DNA from: Fulvimarina manganoxydans
GTDB taxonomy: Bacteria; Pseudomonadota; Alphaproteobacteria; Rhizobiales; Rhizobiaceae
DNA: 64,000 nt
Assembly: GCF_900176465.1 (NCBI RefSeq)
Contig: NZ_FWXR01000021.1
Coordinates: 25,783 to 89,782, forward strand
Reading direction: 5' to 3'
Part shown: piece by piece, positions 36,104 to 45,182 of the stretch
Layout: each line of letters begins with the position of its first letter
How positions within the stretch are numbered: position 1 is the first letter of the stretch
Notes under the pieces: generated by a model
Database searches by the model: none
Seen by the model: the letters and a program-made list of their open reading frames with translations, nothing else
What the model was told of the DNA's origin: nothing
Program-made: the position numbers and the translations under genes

Positions 36104-36769
36104 TCACGGTTCACTCCTGCGCTCGAACCACCCGACGAGGAACGAGGCCGGTACGCAGACGAAAATGAAAAAGAGCGCCGTCAGAGACAGAATCGGGAAA
36201 TATTGGAAAGTCGTCGAGCCGATCTCATAGGCCTGGGAGGCGATTTCCGGAAGAGCAATTGTGAAACACAGCGTCGTCGACTGTAGTATCAAGATGGAAA
36301 AACCCATCATGGCGGGCGACGAAATCTTGGCTGCCTGCGGAAAGACGACGAAGCGCATGCTGTCGGCGGACGAAAAGTTGAGGGCCTCGGCGGCTTCCTT
36401 CTGACCTTTGGGCACCGCCGCCAGCCCGGAGCGGATGATTTCGCTGGTGTAGCAGGCGGTGCTGACGGACAGCGCGACGATCGCCGAGGCGAAGCTGGAG
36501 AGGGTCAGGTCGATCTGGGGAAAGCCGAAATAGACGAACTGCAGCAGGACCAGAGCGGGTGCCCCGCGACCGATCTCGACGATCACCATGGCCGGCCAGC
36601 GCACCCACGGGCTTCTGCGCTCCACGAGCAGGGCCAGGACAAAACCGCCCGGAAAGCCGAGGAGGATGGTGATGAACGTGATTTCGAGATTGAGAACGAA
36701 GCCACGGCTCAGCGGTTCGATCCAGTCGGCGACGTCACTCCACGTCGCCCCCATGAGGAGCTCGTTCAT
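36104..36769 (-). CDS. polar amino-acid ABC transporter permease
   Basis: A 221-residue inner-membrane permease with about five membrane segments. The EAA cytoplasmic loop is visible as SGLAAVPKGQKEAAEALNFS. ATG 36769 overlaps the stop of the preceding permease by 4 bases (ATGA). It forms a heterodimer with that permease. The frame runs open further upstream but only as antisense-like Arg-rich sequence. Confidence 0.9.
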   Translation of the reverse strand: MNELLMGATWSDVADWIEPLSRGFVLNLEITFITILLGFPGGFVLALLVERRSPWVRWPAMVIVEIGRGAPALVLLQFVYFGFPQIDLTLSSFASAIVALSVSTACYTSEIIRSGLAAVPKGQKEAAEALNFSSADSMRFVVFPQAAKISSPAMMGFSILILQSTTLCFTIALPEIASQAYEIGSTTFQYFPILSLTALFFIFVCVPASFLVGWFERRSEP

Positions 36770-37410
36770 AGCGACACCGTCTTTCGGATATGCGCCTCCG
36801 TCACCCGGGCGATCCAGGCGATCGGCAGGCTGATGAGAACGTAGATGATCCCGACCGAGCCCATGACCGACAGGCCCTGCAAGGTCATCTGGGTAATGTG
36901 CCGCCCCTGATAGGTCAGGTCTGGAACGCCGATCGTCGAAGCGATCGCCGCGTCTTTCAAAAGGCCGATGGCGTAGGTTGCTGCCACCGGTAGGCAGACC
37001 CGCACCATCTGCGGCAGAATGACGTCCCACATCGTATGGAAGGGCGAAAGGTTGAGCGCCTGGGCGGCCTCTGTCTGGCCGTGATGCACTGCGATCAGGG
37101 CGCCGCGATAGATCTCCGCCATGTTCGCCGTCGCGATCAAGCCGAAACCGACCAGCGCGGCCGAGAGAGGAGAGATCGGGAAGACGCCGGTTCCGATCGA
37201 AAAGAAGATGAGAAAGATCCAGACAATCGGCGGAATCGATCGGATGACGGCGATGAGCATCACCGCCGTCCAGCGCAGGATGGTGACCTTCGAGCGGCGC
37301 ACGAGAAGCAGGGGAAAGCCAAACAGCGCGCCGATCAGCAGCGCTCCGCCGGTCACAGCGAAGGTGTAGGGCAATCCGGTGAGGAGAAGCAGAAAGTAGT
37401 CGGGCGTCAT
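36766..37410 (-). CDS. polar amino-acid ABC transporter permease
   Basis: A 214-residue His/Glu/Gln/Arg-type permease with about five membrane segments and the EAA-type loop RGALIAVHHGQTEAAQALNL. Start overlaps the ATPase gene stop by 4 bases. Pairs with the following permease. Confidence 0.9.
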   Translation of the reverse strand: MTPDYFLLLLTGLPYTFAVTGGALLIGALFGFPLLLVRRSKVTILRWTAVMLIAVIRSIPPIVWIFLIFFSIGTGVFPISPLSAALVGFGLIATANMAEIYRGALIAVHHGQTEAAQALNLSPFHTMWDVILPQMVRVCLPVAATYAIGLLKDAAIASTIGVPDLTYQGRHITQMTLQGLSVMGSVGIIYVLISLPIAWIARVTEAHIRKTVSL

Positions 37411-38249
37411 AGGCCGTTCACCGCGCGGAAGAAACGTCGAGCCCGTTCGCTCTGTGGGCGGCGGATGACGTCGGCACTCGGCCCGGCCTCGACAATCTTG
37501 CCCTCGGCCATGAACAGGGTGCGATCCGAGACCTTCTCGGCAAAGCTCATCTCGTGGGTGACGACGATCATCGTCATGCCCGACTGGGCGAGCGAGAACA
37601 TGACCGAGAGCACTTCGAGGCCGAGTTCGGGATCCAGCGCCGAGGTTGGCTCGTCAAAGAGCATGACCCGCGGATCGAGCGCCAGGGCCCTGGCTATGGC
37701 GATCCGCTGCTGCTGGCCGCCCGAGCAGTTGCTCGGAAAGGCCGCGGCCTTATCGGTAAGCCCAACCTTCTCGAGAAGGTCTTTCGCCACGGCTTCGGCT
37801 TCGTCACGTTTGCGGCCGAGGACACGGCGCTGCGGCAGGCAGATATTCTCGAGCACCGTCATGTGCGGAAACAGATTGAAAGACTGGAACACCATGCCGA
37901 GCTGCTGGCGCAGGGCCTTGCGCTCGCGCCGCTTGACGGGGTGGTCGAATTCGACCGTCAGCTCGCCCACATTGAGGCTTCCGGCGGAAGGTTCTTCGAG
38001 AAGATTGATGCAGCGCAGCAAGGTGCTCTTTCCCGAGCCGCTGGGCCCGACGATGGCCAGCACCTCGCCGGAATCGACGTCGAGAGAGATATCCCTGAGG
38101 ACTTCGTGTTCTCCGAACCACTTGCAAAGATGGCGCATTCGGACCAGCGGGCTGACGTCTTCGGGCAGCGTCGCGGTGCTCGGGTCGGGTCGGACGGATG
38201 CGGCTTGGTCCATGGGGCTTGGTGCTCCAGTTCGATTGGAGGACATCAC
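37407..38249 (-). CDS. polar amino-acid ABC transporter ATP-binding protein
   Basis: A 280-residue ATPase. Walker A is GPSGSGKST, the Q-loop sits in GMVFQSFNLFPHMTV, the signature is CSGGQQQR (the common leading Leu replaced by Cys), Walker B is VMLFDEPTSALD, and the H-loop is VTHEM. An extra 30-residue N-terminal stretch precedes the fold. The GTG at 38249 overlaps the demethylase stop; the adjacent ATG 38246 is also possible. Confidence 0.92.
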   Translation of the reverse strand: MMSSNRTGAPSPMDQAASVRPDPSTATLPEDVSPLVRMRHLCKWFGEHEVLRDISLDVDSGEVLAIVGPSGSGKSTLLRCINLLEEPSAGSLNVGELTVEFDHPVKRRERKALRQQLGMVFQSFNLFPHMTVLENICLPQRRVLGRKRDEAEAVAKDLLEKVGLTDKAAAFPSNCSGGQQQRIAIARALALDPRVMLFDEPTSALDPELGLEVLSVMFSLAQSGMTMIVVTHEMSFAEKVSDRTLFMAEGKIVEAGPSADVIRRPQSERARRFFRAVNGL

Positions 38250-40285
38250 ACGGCACGCAGCAGGCGGCTGGCATCGTATAAGGCGGCGTGCAGGTTTCGG
38301 CTCATCACGGCATCGCCGATCCGGTAGAGGTCGAAAGTTCCGTCGGGATTTCGGGTGATCGTCTGCGGTACCAGATGGATGAAGGCGTCCTGGTCGATCT
38401 CGCCTCCGTTCCGGGATATCGGCTTGAGAGCGAAGTAGAGATCGTCATTGGGGATCGTTCCCAATTCGCAGACGACCTGCGTTACCTCCCGTTCGACCTC
38501 CTTGCCCGAATAATGCTCGCGCAAGACGGCGATCAGGGCGTTGCCCTCGGCATAGATCTCCTGGAGGTGATGGCTGCTCGTCGCAATCAGATCGCGGGCG
38601 AACAGGCGCTTCATGTAGCTGGTTCGCGCCGTCTCGCCGATTTCCGCGCCGACCATCTGGTCGGGGGTGACGATCTCGACGAGACCGCCGCGTTCGCCGA
38701 TGAAGTCGGCGACGGTGAGGGCCTGATGCTGGCCCATAATGTCGAAGATGAGAACGTTGGCGCCGGGTTCGACGGCGCCCGACAGGATGTCGTGCGAGCT
38801 GTGCGCATGCTCGGCGCCGGGCATATCCGGCCGCACCGGCTGTCCGCCGGTGGCAAGCACGACGACGTCGGGGGCTTCCTCGCGGATGATGTCCGCGGTC
38901 GCCTGTGTCCCGATGCGAATGTCTGCGCCGAGCTTTTCAGTCTGTTGGACGAGCCAGCGCAGAATGCCGCTCATGTTGCTGCGCCAGGACACGGCCGAGG
39001 CAAGGGCGAACTGACCGCCAAGCGTTTCGCTCTTCTCGAACAGGGTGACGTCATGGCCACGCAGTCGCGCGACGCGGGCGGCCTCGAGGCCGCCGGGGCC
39101 GCCACCGACGATCACGACTTTGCGGCGCTGCGACGTTCTGGCCACGACATGGGGAAGCTGCGCCTCGCGGCCGGTCGAGACGTTCTGGATACAGGCCATC
39201 GGCTTTCCGAGACCGACGCGATCGATGCAATAATTGGCTCCGACACATTGACGGATGTCGTCCTCGCGCCCCTCTTGCAGCTTGCTGACGAGATGCGGAT
39301 CGGCGACATGGGCGCGGGTCATGCCGACGAGATCGACATGGCCACCCTCGACGGCGCGATTGGCCGAAGCCAGATCGCGGACGGCACCAGCGTGAAAGAC
39401 CGGGATGTCCACCGCCGCCTTGACGGCGCTGGCAAGATAGAGAAACGGCGCGGAATCGTAGGAAAGGTCCGGGATCATCGACTGGAGCCCGCTGCCGAAA
39501 TCCCCGTTTCCCTGTGAGATGTTGAGAAAGTCCAGATAACCGGAACCGGCGAAGCTCGTGATGACGTCGAGTGCCTCCGCCTCGTTGAAGCCACCCTTGA
39601 CGAGATCGTCGCCGGTGATCCTGAGGCCGAAGACGAAATTCTCGCCGACCGCCTCGCGCACCGCCTGCAGAATTTCCAACGGAAAGCGCATGCGCTTCTC
39701 GGTGCTGCCGCCATAGTCATCGTCCCGGCGGTTGAGGAGCGGCGAAAGGAACGCGTCGAAGAGGTGATGGGCGTTGGCGCAGATCTCGCAGCCGTCGAGA
39801 CCGCCGGCCTTCAGGCGCAGGGCCGCAGCCGCATAGTCGTTGCGCACTCTGGCGAAATCGAAGTCTTCCATCGCCTTGGAATAGGAACGGTGCATCGCTT
39901 CGCGCGTCGCGCTGGGCGCGATCAGCGGCAGCCAGTCGCCGCCGTCCCATTCCGCCCGGCGACCCATATGGGACATCTGGCACATGATTGCGGCACCCTC
40001 GGCATGGATGCGCGCGGCAAAGCGTTCGAGATAGGGAACGACCGTATCGTCGGCCAGCGATATCTGGCTGAAGACCAGCGGTGAATCGCGCGCCACCGAG
40101 GACGAGCCGCCGAACATGGTCAGGCCGATACCACCGCGCGCTTTTTCCAGATGGTAGTTCTGGTACCACTCGCCGGGCACGCCGTTCTCGGCATAGGCCG
40201 GCGCATGCGCGGTGCTGAAGATCCTGTTGCGCAGGGTCAGGTGCTTCAGGCGGAAAGGTTTGAAAAGCGCAGCGTATTCAGACAT
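38246..40285 (-). CDS. DgcA/StcD-like N-methyl amino-acid demethylase (old yellow enzyme-type flavoprotein)
   Basis: A 679-residue enzyme of the trimethylamine dehydrogenase/2,4-dienoyl-CoA reductase group: an FMN TIM barrel (about 1-340), an iron-sulfur loop, and an FAD/NAD-type domain starting VVIVGGGPGGLEAAR (391 on). Relatives remove methyl groups from dimethylglycine or N-methylproline and pass electrons to ETF, matching the etfB, etfA and dgcB-like genes directly upstream. Of the four cluster cysteines of trimethylamine dehydrogenase (spacing 0, 3, 6, 19), three are seen (Cys347, Cys353, Cys365) and Ala350 takes the second place. The exact substrate is unknown. ATG 40285 gives the family N-terminus. 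Confidence 0.87.
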   Translation of the reverse strand: MSEYAALFKPFRLKHLTLRNRIFSTAHAPAYAENGVPGEWYQNYHLEKARGGIGLTMFGGSSSVARDSPLVFSQISLADDTVVPYLERFAARIHAEGAAIMCQMSHMGRRAEWDGGDWLPLIAPSATREAMHRSYSKAMEDFDFARVRNDYAAAALRLKAGGLDGCEICANAHHLFDAFLSPLLNRRDDDYGGSTEKRMRFPLEILQAVREAVGENFVFGLRITGDDLVKGGFNEAEALDVITSFAGSGYLDFLNISQGNGDFGSGLQSMIPDLSYDSAPFLYLASAVKAAVDIPVFHAGAVRDLASANRAVEGGHVDLVGMTRAHVADPHLVSKLQEGREDDIRQCVGANYCIDRVGLGKPMACIQNVSTGREAQLPHVVARTSQRRKVVIVGGGPGGLEAARVARLRGHDVTLFEKSETLGGQFALASAVSWRSNMSGILRWLVQQTEKLGADIRIGTQATADIIREEAPDVVVLATGGQPVRPDMPGAEHAHSSHDILSGAVEPGANVLIFDIMGQHQALTVADFIGERGGLVEIVTPDQMVGAEIGETARTSYMKRLFARDLIATSSHHLQEIYAEGNALIAVLREHYSGKEVEREVTQVVCELGTIPNDDLYFALKPISRNGGEIDQDAFIHLVPQTITRNPDGTFDLYRIGDAVMSRNLHAALYDASRLLRAV

Positions 40286-41066
40286 TTTGGTTTCCGTTCT
40301 TTGCCCGTTGCGTGTCGGCGAATGGCAAAGCCTTGGCGAAGCCCGCGCGGGCAAGGAATTCGAGGATCTCTTGCGCTGCGTCTTCGGCTGTGACGTCTTC
40401 CACAAGGCGCCGCCCGGTCGCAGCTTCGGCGTTTCGGCCAGGCCGCAAACGTGCCGATTGCCGTTTGGCGGGTCTGAGCTCAGGCATCGTGATCGCGGGC
40501 GTTTCGCCCGTCGCTGGATGCGTGATGATCTTGCCTGTCCGGGCCCTGGCGTAAGCCGAAAGGCGCGGCGCTGGAGCGCTTCGGGACACGGCGAGGACCG
40601 CCGGTGGAACGCCGCGTCGCAGGCGCCGACGGCCACCGGCTGCTGCCTGGGTGATGGCCAGTTCGCCGGCGCGCAGCTCGAACCCCGTCACGGAGGTCAG
40701 GATCGGACGGGACAGCATCTTTGCGACCATGTAGGGAAGGAGCCCGGAGGAGGGGCCAATCTCGGCCACATCGCCGAAGAGCACGAGCGCGGGATCGAGC
40801 GCGGCGAGCGCCTCCGTCAACGCTGCGAGGATGTCGGCGCCGTCGCCAAGCTCAAGGTGCGAGATCTCTCCGACGCCCATTCCGAGATAGTCGCGCAGGA
40901 CCGCTTCGTCGCCCGGCCCGGCGTGGAACGCGGCCACATGGTGGCCCGAAGCGATCGCCATCTCCAGCGCCTGCCGGTCGCAGGGCGCCATGCGCGGCCG
41001 CCCGGACACGGGATGGCGCCCGATCGAGAGGCACACCGCGACGGTGAAGCTTGGCGTGTCGCTCAT
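40278..41066 (-). CDS. etfB: electron transfer flavoprotein beta subunit
   Basis: A 262-residue ETF beta-like subunit, beginning MSDTPSFTVAVCLSIGRHPV and containing LLPYMVAKMLSRPILTSVTGFEL, the conserved helix-strand of the family. It carries electrons from the demethylase to the membrane iron-sulfur protein together with EtfA. It overlaps etfA by 4 bases and dgcA by 8 bases. The divergent sequence indicates a dedicated ETF of the DgcAB type rather than the housekeeping one. Confidence 0.85.
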   Translation of the reverse strand: MSDTPSFTVAVCLSIGRHPVSGRPRMAPCDRQALEMAIASGHHVAAFHAGPGDEAVLRDYLGMGVGEISHLELGDGADILAALTEALAALDPALVLFGDVAEIGPSSGLLPYMVAKMLSRPILTSVTGFELRAGELAITQAAAGGRRRLRRGVPPAVLAVSRSAPAPRLSAYARARTGKIITHPATGETPAITMPELRPAKRQSARLRPGRNAEAATGRRLVEDVTAEDAAQEILEFLARAGFAKALPFADTQRAKNGNQNV

Positions 41067-42205
41067 TGCGGAACTTTCTCCATCCGCTCCGTCAGAGCCC
41101 TCATCACGGCCTGGGCATCGGCGACGATTGCGAGATCGGCCCGTTCCATGATCGGCGCATGCGGATCGGTGTTGACCGCGACCACGTAGCGGCACGCCCT
41201 TATTCCCTGCAGGTGCTGGGGCGCGCCGGAAATACCGAAGGCGAGATAAAAGCGCGCTTCGATGATGGAGCCGGATGCGCCGACCTGGCGAGCCCGGGGC
41301 AGCGATCCGGCATCACAGACGACGCGCGAGCCGGCGACCGCGCCAGAGAGGCAATCGGCGACGGCAAAGAGACTGTCGTAATCGGTAACGCCGGCGCCAG
41401 CGCCGACGACCATCTCCGCTTCGGTGAGCGAAAGCGTGTCGCTGCGAACCGGCAGGAGACCTTCGTCCGTGAATGGCTCACGGCCCGGCATCGAGGCATC
41501 GATCTCGCTTATGCGCGCCTCGAATCGCAGGAAGCCTTCGAAGGCGGCGCAGGCTGACCGTCTCAGGCCGACGAGTTTCGGCGCTGGCCCCGTGAACTGG
41601 CGCGTTCCCGCATCCACGAGACAGGTCACCTTGCCGCCGCGGGCACTGGTCACCTGAAGCGCGGGGTGCTCTTCGAGGGCGACCGCTAGGCGCCGTAGAA
41701 GATCGGCGTCAGCGGCTTCGTCCGCCAGGACGATATGCGCCGGGCGGTAGTGGGCGATCGCGGCAAGAAGGGCGCCAACCTGCCGGCTCTCGCCAGACTG
41801 GCAGTCGCCGATCCAGGTAACGAGGCCGTCGGCGCCGGCGCTTTCGGGGTCGCATTCGACATCTCCGAGCGTGGCGAGAGCGATGGCGCCGTCGGGCACG
41901 AGCTCGCGGGCCGTGCCGAGGAGATCGGCCTGAGCGCCGGGCCAGGCTTCGGCGACGCCGGAAATGACCAGTACCACCGGCGCATCGGCGGGCGCGACAT
42001 GGAGTGACGGTTGCGATCTCGCTGTTGTCGATGGCGCGGCGACAGAAGCCTCGTCACGCATCTCGCGGCGCAGGCGCTGGCCGGTCTCGATATGGGGGTC
42101 GATTCTGAGGCGCCTGGCCTTCGTCGGCGCCATCCGATTGACACGGGGGCGGCCGGAGGCGGCTTGCCGGGCGGTGGCGTGCGGTGAAACTCTTTGGCGG
42201 ATCAT
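41063..42205 (-). CDS. etfA: electron transfer flavoprotein alpha subunit
   Basis: A 380-residue ETF alpha with a basic N-terminal extension of about 60 residues. The FAD-binding C-terminal domain shows GAGAGVTDYDSL, QVGASGSIIEARFYLAFGIS and VAVNTDPHAPI. The usual TG in the FAD loop is VG here. Start overlaps the dgcB-like stop (ATGA) and stop overlaps etfB. With EtfB it is the electron carrier between the flavin demethylase and DgcB. Confidence 0.88.
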   Translation of the reverse strand: MIRQRVSPHATARQAASGRPRVNRMAPTKARRLRIDPHIETGQRLRREMRDEASVAAPSTTARSQPSLHVAPADAPVVLVISGVAEAWPGAQADLLGTARELVPDGAIALATLGDVECDPESAGADGLVTWIGDCQSGESRQVGALLAAIAHYRPAHIVLADEAADADLLRRLAVALEEHPALQVTSARGGKVTCLVDAGTRQFTGPAPKLVGLRRSACAAFEGFLRFEARISEIDASMPGREPFTDEGLLPVRSDTLSLTEAEMVVGAGAGVTDYDSLFAVADCLSGAVAGSRVVCDAGSLPRARQVGASGSIIEARFYLAFGISGAPQHLQGIRACRYVVAVNTDPHAPIMERADLAIVADAQAVMRALTERMEKVPQ

Positions 42206-44097
42206 GCCGAAGCTCCATCGACGCGATCCCACAGCAGTTCGGCGAGATCGCGGACATCGGCCCGGGTGCCGGCGACGCCCTCAAGCATGGCGGTGCAGCC
42301 GGGGCAGGCGACGGCGACGCAGTGCGCTCCGGTGGCGCTCGCCTGCGCCATCCGCATGTCGGGAATGCGCCGCTCGCCCGGAATGTCCGTCAGCGGCGCC
42401 GCGCCGCCTCCGCCGCAGCAGTGGGACTTCAGACCCGACCGCTCCATCTCGACGAAGTCGCCGCCGAGCGCTGCAAGAATGCGGCGCGGGGCCTCGATCT
42501 CCCCGTTGTAGCGGGCGAGATAACAGGGATCGTGATAGGTGATCCGGCCTTCGTGGCGTCCCGAGGGGAGAAGCGCCCCCCGATCCAGGAGCTCGGCGAG
42601 GACATCCGTATGGTGGCGGACACGATAGTGCCCGCCAAAGGCCGGATATTCGTTGCGCAAGACGTGCATGGCGTGAGGGTCCGCCGTGACGATCGTGTCG
42701 AAGCGATAGCGCGAGAGCGTCTCGATGTTGGCACAGGCGAGAAACTGGAAAGTCGCCTCGTCGCCGAGCCGGCGCGCCTGATCGCCGCAATCCTGCTCCT
42801 CGGCGCCCAGTATGGCGAAATCGATCCCCGCGTGTTTCAAAAGCTTGACGAGGGCGCGGATGGTGCGCTGGGCTCGGCGGTCGAAAGCCGCTTCGCCGAC
42901 CCAGAGCAGCATGTCGGCGTATCCCGTCTCGGACAGGACCGGAATGGCGAGGTCGGTTGCGAAATCGAAACGCGCGTCGAGAGCTTCGCCAGACAGGGTG
43001 CCGGTCTGCCGAAGATTTTCGACCGCGACTTGAGCCTGGCCGGCGAGACGACCTTCGTTCAGCACCTCGCTGCGCCGAAGGTCGATGACGGCGTCCACGT
43101 GCTCGATCATCATCGGACAGGCTTCGACGCAGGCCCGGCAGGTGGTGCAGGCATAGATCGTATCTGGTGAAAGGCCGGGCGCGTCGTCTCTGGCGATGAG
43201 GTCCATGCCGGGCGAAAGCTCCGGCAGGTCGGGGCAGCGCCCGGGATGCGGATTGCCGTGATAACTGAGCTGGCCGGTGCCGCGCGAAGCGACGGCGAGG
43301 TCGTTGATCAGCTTTTTCGGATTGAGCGGCTGGCCAGCGGCAAAGGCCGGGCACGCCACCTCGCAGCGCCCACACTGGACGCAGGCGTCGAAGCTAGCGA
43401 GCTGCGGCCATTGGAAATCCTCCGCCGTGCGCGCACCAAGTCGAGCAGCGCCGAGTTCGACCGGACGCAGTCCTGTCGAGCGGCCTTGGCCGAAGCGCTC
43501 GGGGCGCGGATGAGCAACGAGATAGATCGCTCCTGCCACCGCGTGGCGCATCGGCCCTGTGCCAGCGAGCCAAGCAAGCCCTCCAAGGCCGACGAGACCT
43601 GCAAGGTTCGCCGCCAGGGTAAGGGCGAGGTCGATGCCGTTGGGGAGCGCGACGAAGGACGACGAAGCGGTCAGGCCCATGAAAGCGAGTGCCAGAGCGA
43701 ACAGAATCGGCAAGCGCTGGTAGCTGCCGCGCGACAACCGCACCGGCGGATCGGCTCGCCGCTGAAATTCGAGCCGCAACCCCGCCAGCATGAAAATGAG
43801 GCAGCCAAGAACGAGGGCGGGCAAGAATGAGACGGCGGGTAGTGCGAGAGACGCGAGGAAGAACGACAACGCGCCGAGAAAACCGCCGACGAGCAAGGCG
43901 TGCATGCGCGCCGAAGACGGCTCGCGGGCGACGACGTGGTGCACGTCGTTCAGGTAGCGGCGGTGAAATTCGATGAAGCCGCGAAGCAGCCTTGCCGTGG
44001 CTGGCCGACCTTTTTTCCATGCCCGCGCCATCGCCGCCGCCCGGAGGATAAGCACGAGGAAGGTTGCGAGACAAACGAGGATCGGAAGCCGGGACAC
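42202..44097 (-). CDS. DgcB-like membrane iron-sulfur oxidoreductase
   Basis: A 631-residue membrane protein. About five hydrophobic segments (1-190) precede two 4Fe-4S motifs, CVQCGRCEVACP and CTTCRACVEACP, and two CCG (heterodisulfide reductase-type) domains with CCGGGG and CPGC. It probably accepts electrons from ETF and passes them to quinone. The frame is open to 44175, but that extension runs through a palindromic operator, so GTG 44097, which opens into the first membrane segment as in DgcB, is preferred. First gene of the ten-gene operon. Confidence 0.87.
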   Translation of the reverse strand: MSRLPILVCLATFLVLILRAAAMARAWKKGRPATARLLRGFIEFHRRYLNDVHHVVAREPSSARMHALLVGGFLGALSFFLASLALPAVSFLPALVLGCLIFMLAGLRLEFQRRADPPVRLSRGSYQRLPILFALALAFMGLTASSSFVALPNGIDLALTLAANLAGLVGLGGLAWLAGTGPMRHAVAGAIYLVAHPRPERFGQGRSTGLRPVELGAARLGARTAEDFQWPQLASFDACVQCGRCEVACPAFAAGQPLNPKKLINDLAVASRGTGQLSYHGNPHPGRCPDLPELSPGMDLIARDDAPGLSPDTIYACTTCRACVEACPMMIEHVDAVIDLRRSEVLNEGRLAGQAQVAVENLRQTGTLSGEALDARFDFATDLAIPVLSETGYADMLLWVGEAAFDRRAQRTIRALVKLLKHAGIDFAILGAEEQDCGDQARRLGDEATFQFLACANIETLSRYRFDTIVTADPHAMHVLRNEYPAFGGHYRVRHHTDVLAELLDRGALLPSGRHEGRITYHDPCYLARYNGEIEAPRRILAALGGDFVEMERSGLKSHCCGGGGAAPLTDIPGERRIPDMRMAQASATGAHCVAVACPGCTAMLEGVAGTRADVRDLAELLWDRVDGASA

Positions 44098-44108
44098 AGC
44101 GCAATATA

Positions 44109-44131
44109 ATTCCTTATGGAATCGTTCCATA
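44109..44131 (-). promoter_or_regulatory. palindromic operator before the demethylase operon
   Basis: TATGGAA TCG TTCCATA (44115-44131) is a perfect 7-bp inverted repeat. An overlapping second repeat, ATTCC TTAT GGAAT, spans 44109-44122. The site lies 18 bases ahead of the chosen dgcB start, in the AT-rich promoter zone. Its core GAAyCGTTC recurs in the palindrome before marR (35164-35176). Confidence 0.6.
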
Positions 44132-44501
44132 TAGAACATAATCACGATCAAGATTGGATAGCAAGACTGCGGCAAGCCGTTTTGTCAGGTGAACCGACTT
44201 CCCAAAGGGCAGCACTGTGTAGCGGGCCCCGGGTCTCGGGGCCGACCAGGGTAATAAGACATTGATCGAGTTGACCTGGGTGGGTGCGCCATGCGGTGCA
44301 AAATAACGCTCGGCCGGCTGCTGCGTCTAAGTCTGGGCGGACGGATTTAATCTCCAGGCCCAAATGGAAAACGATGCTGCCTGCATGCTGGTCATCATCG
44401 GCGCGACGCCGGAGGGAAGGCGGGACCTTGTTGGCTACCAGGTCGGCGTCCGCCAGAGCGCCAGAAGCTGACGAGAACTGGGCGAGCGTGAAGGACTCCG
44501 G
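44132..44501. other. gene-free interval upstream of the demethylase operon
   Basis: No gene is supported. It should contain the promoter for the minus-strand operon. GGCCCCG (44225-44231) and CGGGGCC (44237-44243) form a 7-bp hairpin. The right side (44380-44500) merges into the transposase remnant. Confidence 0.4.
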
Positions 44502-44878
44502 TCAACCTGCGACGGCAGGTCGAGCGGCTATTATTAATCTGAAGATCGAGGCCTTCATGATGGCGACAAGAAGCTTGAGCCAGGCGAGGATATGGCGGAA
44601 GTTGTAGCCAATGGCGGCGAGGACAGCGTTGGCGGCGTCACTAATGGCGTGGGCGAGATGGATTGCGGCCCATCCAGTGGTTGGCCTTGAGATGGCTGGT
44701 GACTGGTTCGACAGCCGCTCGCCGAATCATCTCGCGCCAGATGGCGTCGGCCATGCCGCATTTCTGGCCCGATGTGTAGACCTTGAAGCGGTGGCTCAGC
44801 TGGACGTTGTGGCCCTTGTAGCCGGCACCGGCGAGAATCCTCGTGAGGGTCGCGCCGATGTGGGCCTCGATGGCAGGT
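44502..44878 (-). pseudogene. IS5-type transposase remnant, truncated and frameshifted
   Basis: Read on the minus strand from 44878: ILAGAGYKGHN, FKVYTSGQKCGMAD, then REMIRRAAVEPVTSHLKANH with the catalytic Glu region, MGRN, a frameshift near 44660, then INDAANAVLAA-like text continuing AIGYNFRHILAWLKLL to a TGA at 44502. This is the C-terminal third of an IS5-family DDE transposase. The N-terminal part is missing and the remnant abuts the PepSY gene stop codon. No terminal inverted repeats were identified. Confidence 0.8.
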
Positions 44879-44879
44879 G

Positions 44880-45182
44880 CTATTGCCCGAATAATCCGCC
44901 CTCCTTTGGCGGCCGCGCCTCGCCGGTTTCGGCGTCGTAGTTCATGCGGACTTCGGCACCGTCATCCATGAAGTAGACGATCTCATACTCGCCATCCGAG
45001 TAGGAAACGCTCTTGATCGCGTAGAAGCCCGGCCGCCCCTCGGTTTTGGCGATCACTTGCGAAAGCTTGACACTGTTGGCCGGCGGCAGCTTCGCTAGCG
45101 GGTCTGGCCGGGTGTCGGACTGAGCGAAGGCGCTTGTCGCGGTGAGCAGGCTGAGAGCCATGATGATCGGTATTGTTTTCAT
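44880..45182 (-). CDS. PepSY-like periplasmic protein
   Basis: A 100-residue exported protein with a signal peptide ending AFA at about residue 20. The mature domain (SVKLSQVIAKTEGRPGFYAIKSVSY, then EIVYFMDDGAEVRMNYDAETGE) has the PepSY/DUF2874 pattern of small secreted inhibitor or sensor domains. Its stop codon touches the transposase remnant, so the original 3' end could have been altered by the insertion. Function unknown. Confidence 0.75.
   Translation of the reverse strand: MKTIPIIMALSLLTATSAFAQSDTRPDPLAKLPPANSVKLSQVIAKTEGRPGFYAIKSVSYSDGEYEIVYFMDDGAEVRMNYDAETGEARPPKEGGLFGQ

Noticed and set aside
40286..40636. 117-residue N-terminal extension of the demethylase
   Set aside because: It overlaps etfB out of frame, is Arg/Ser/Pro-rich, and the family N-terminus begins at 40285.
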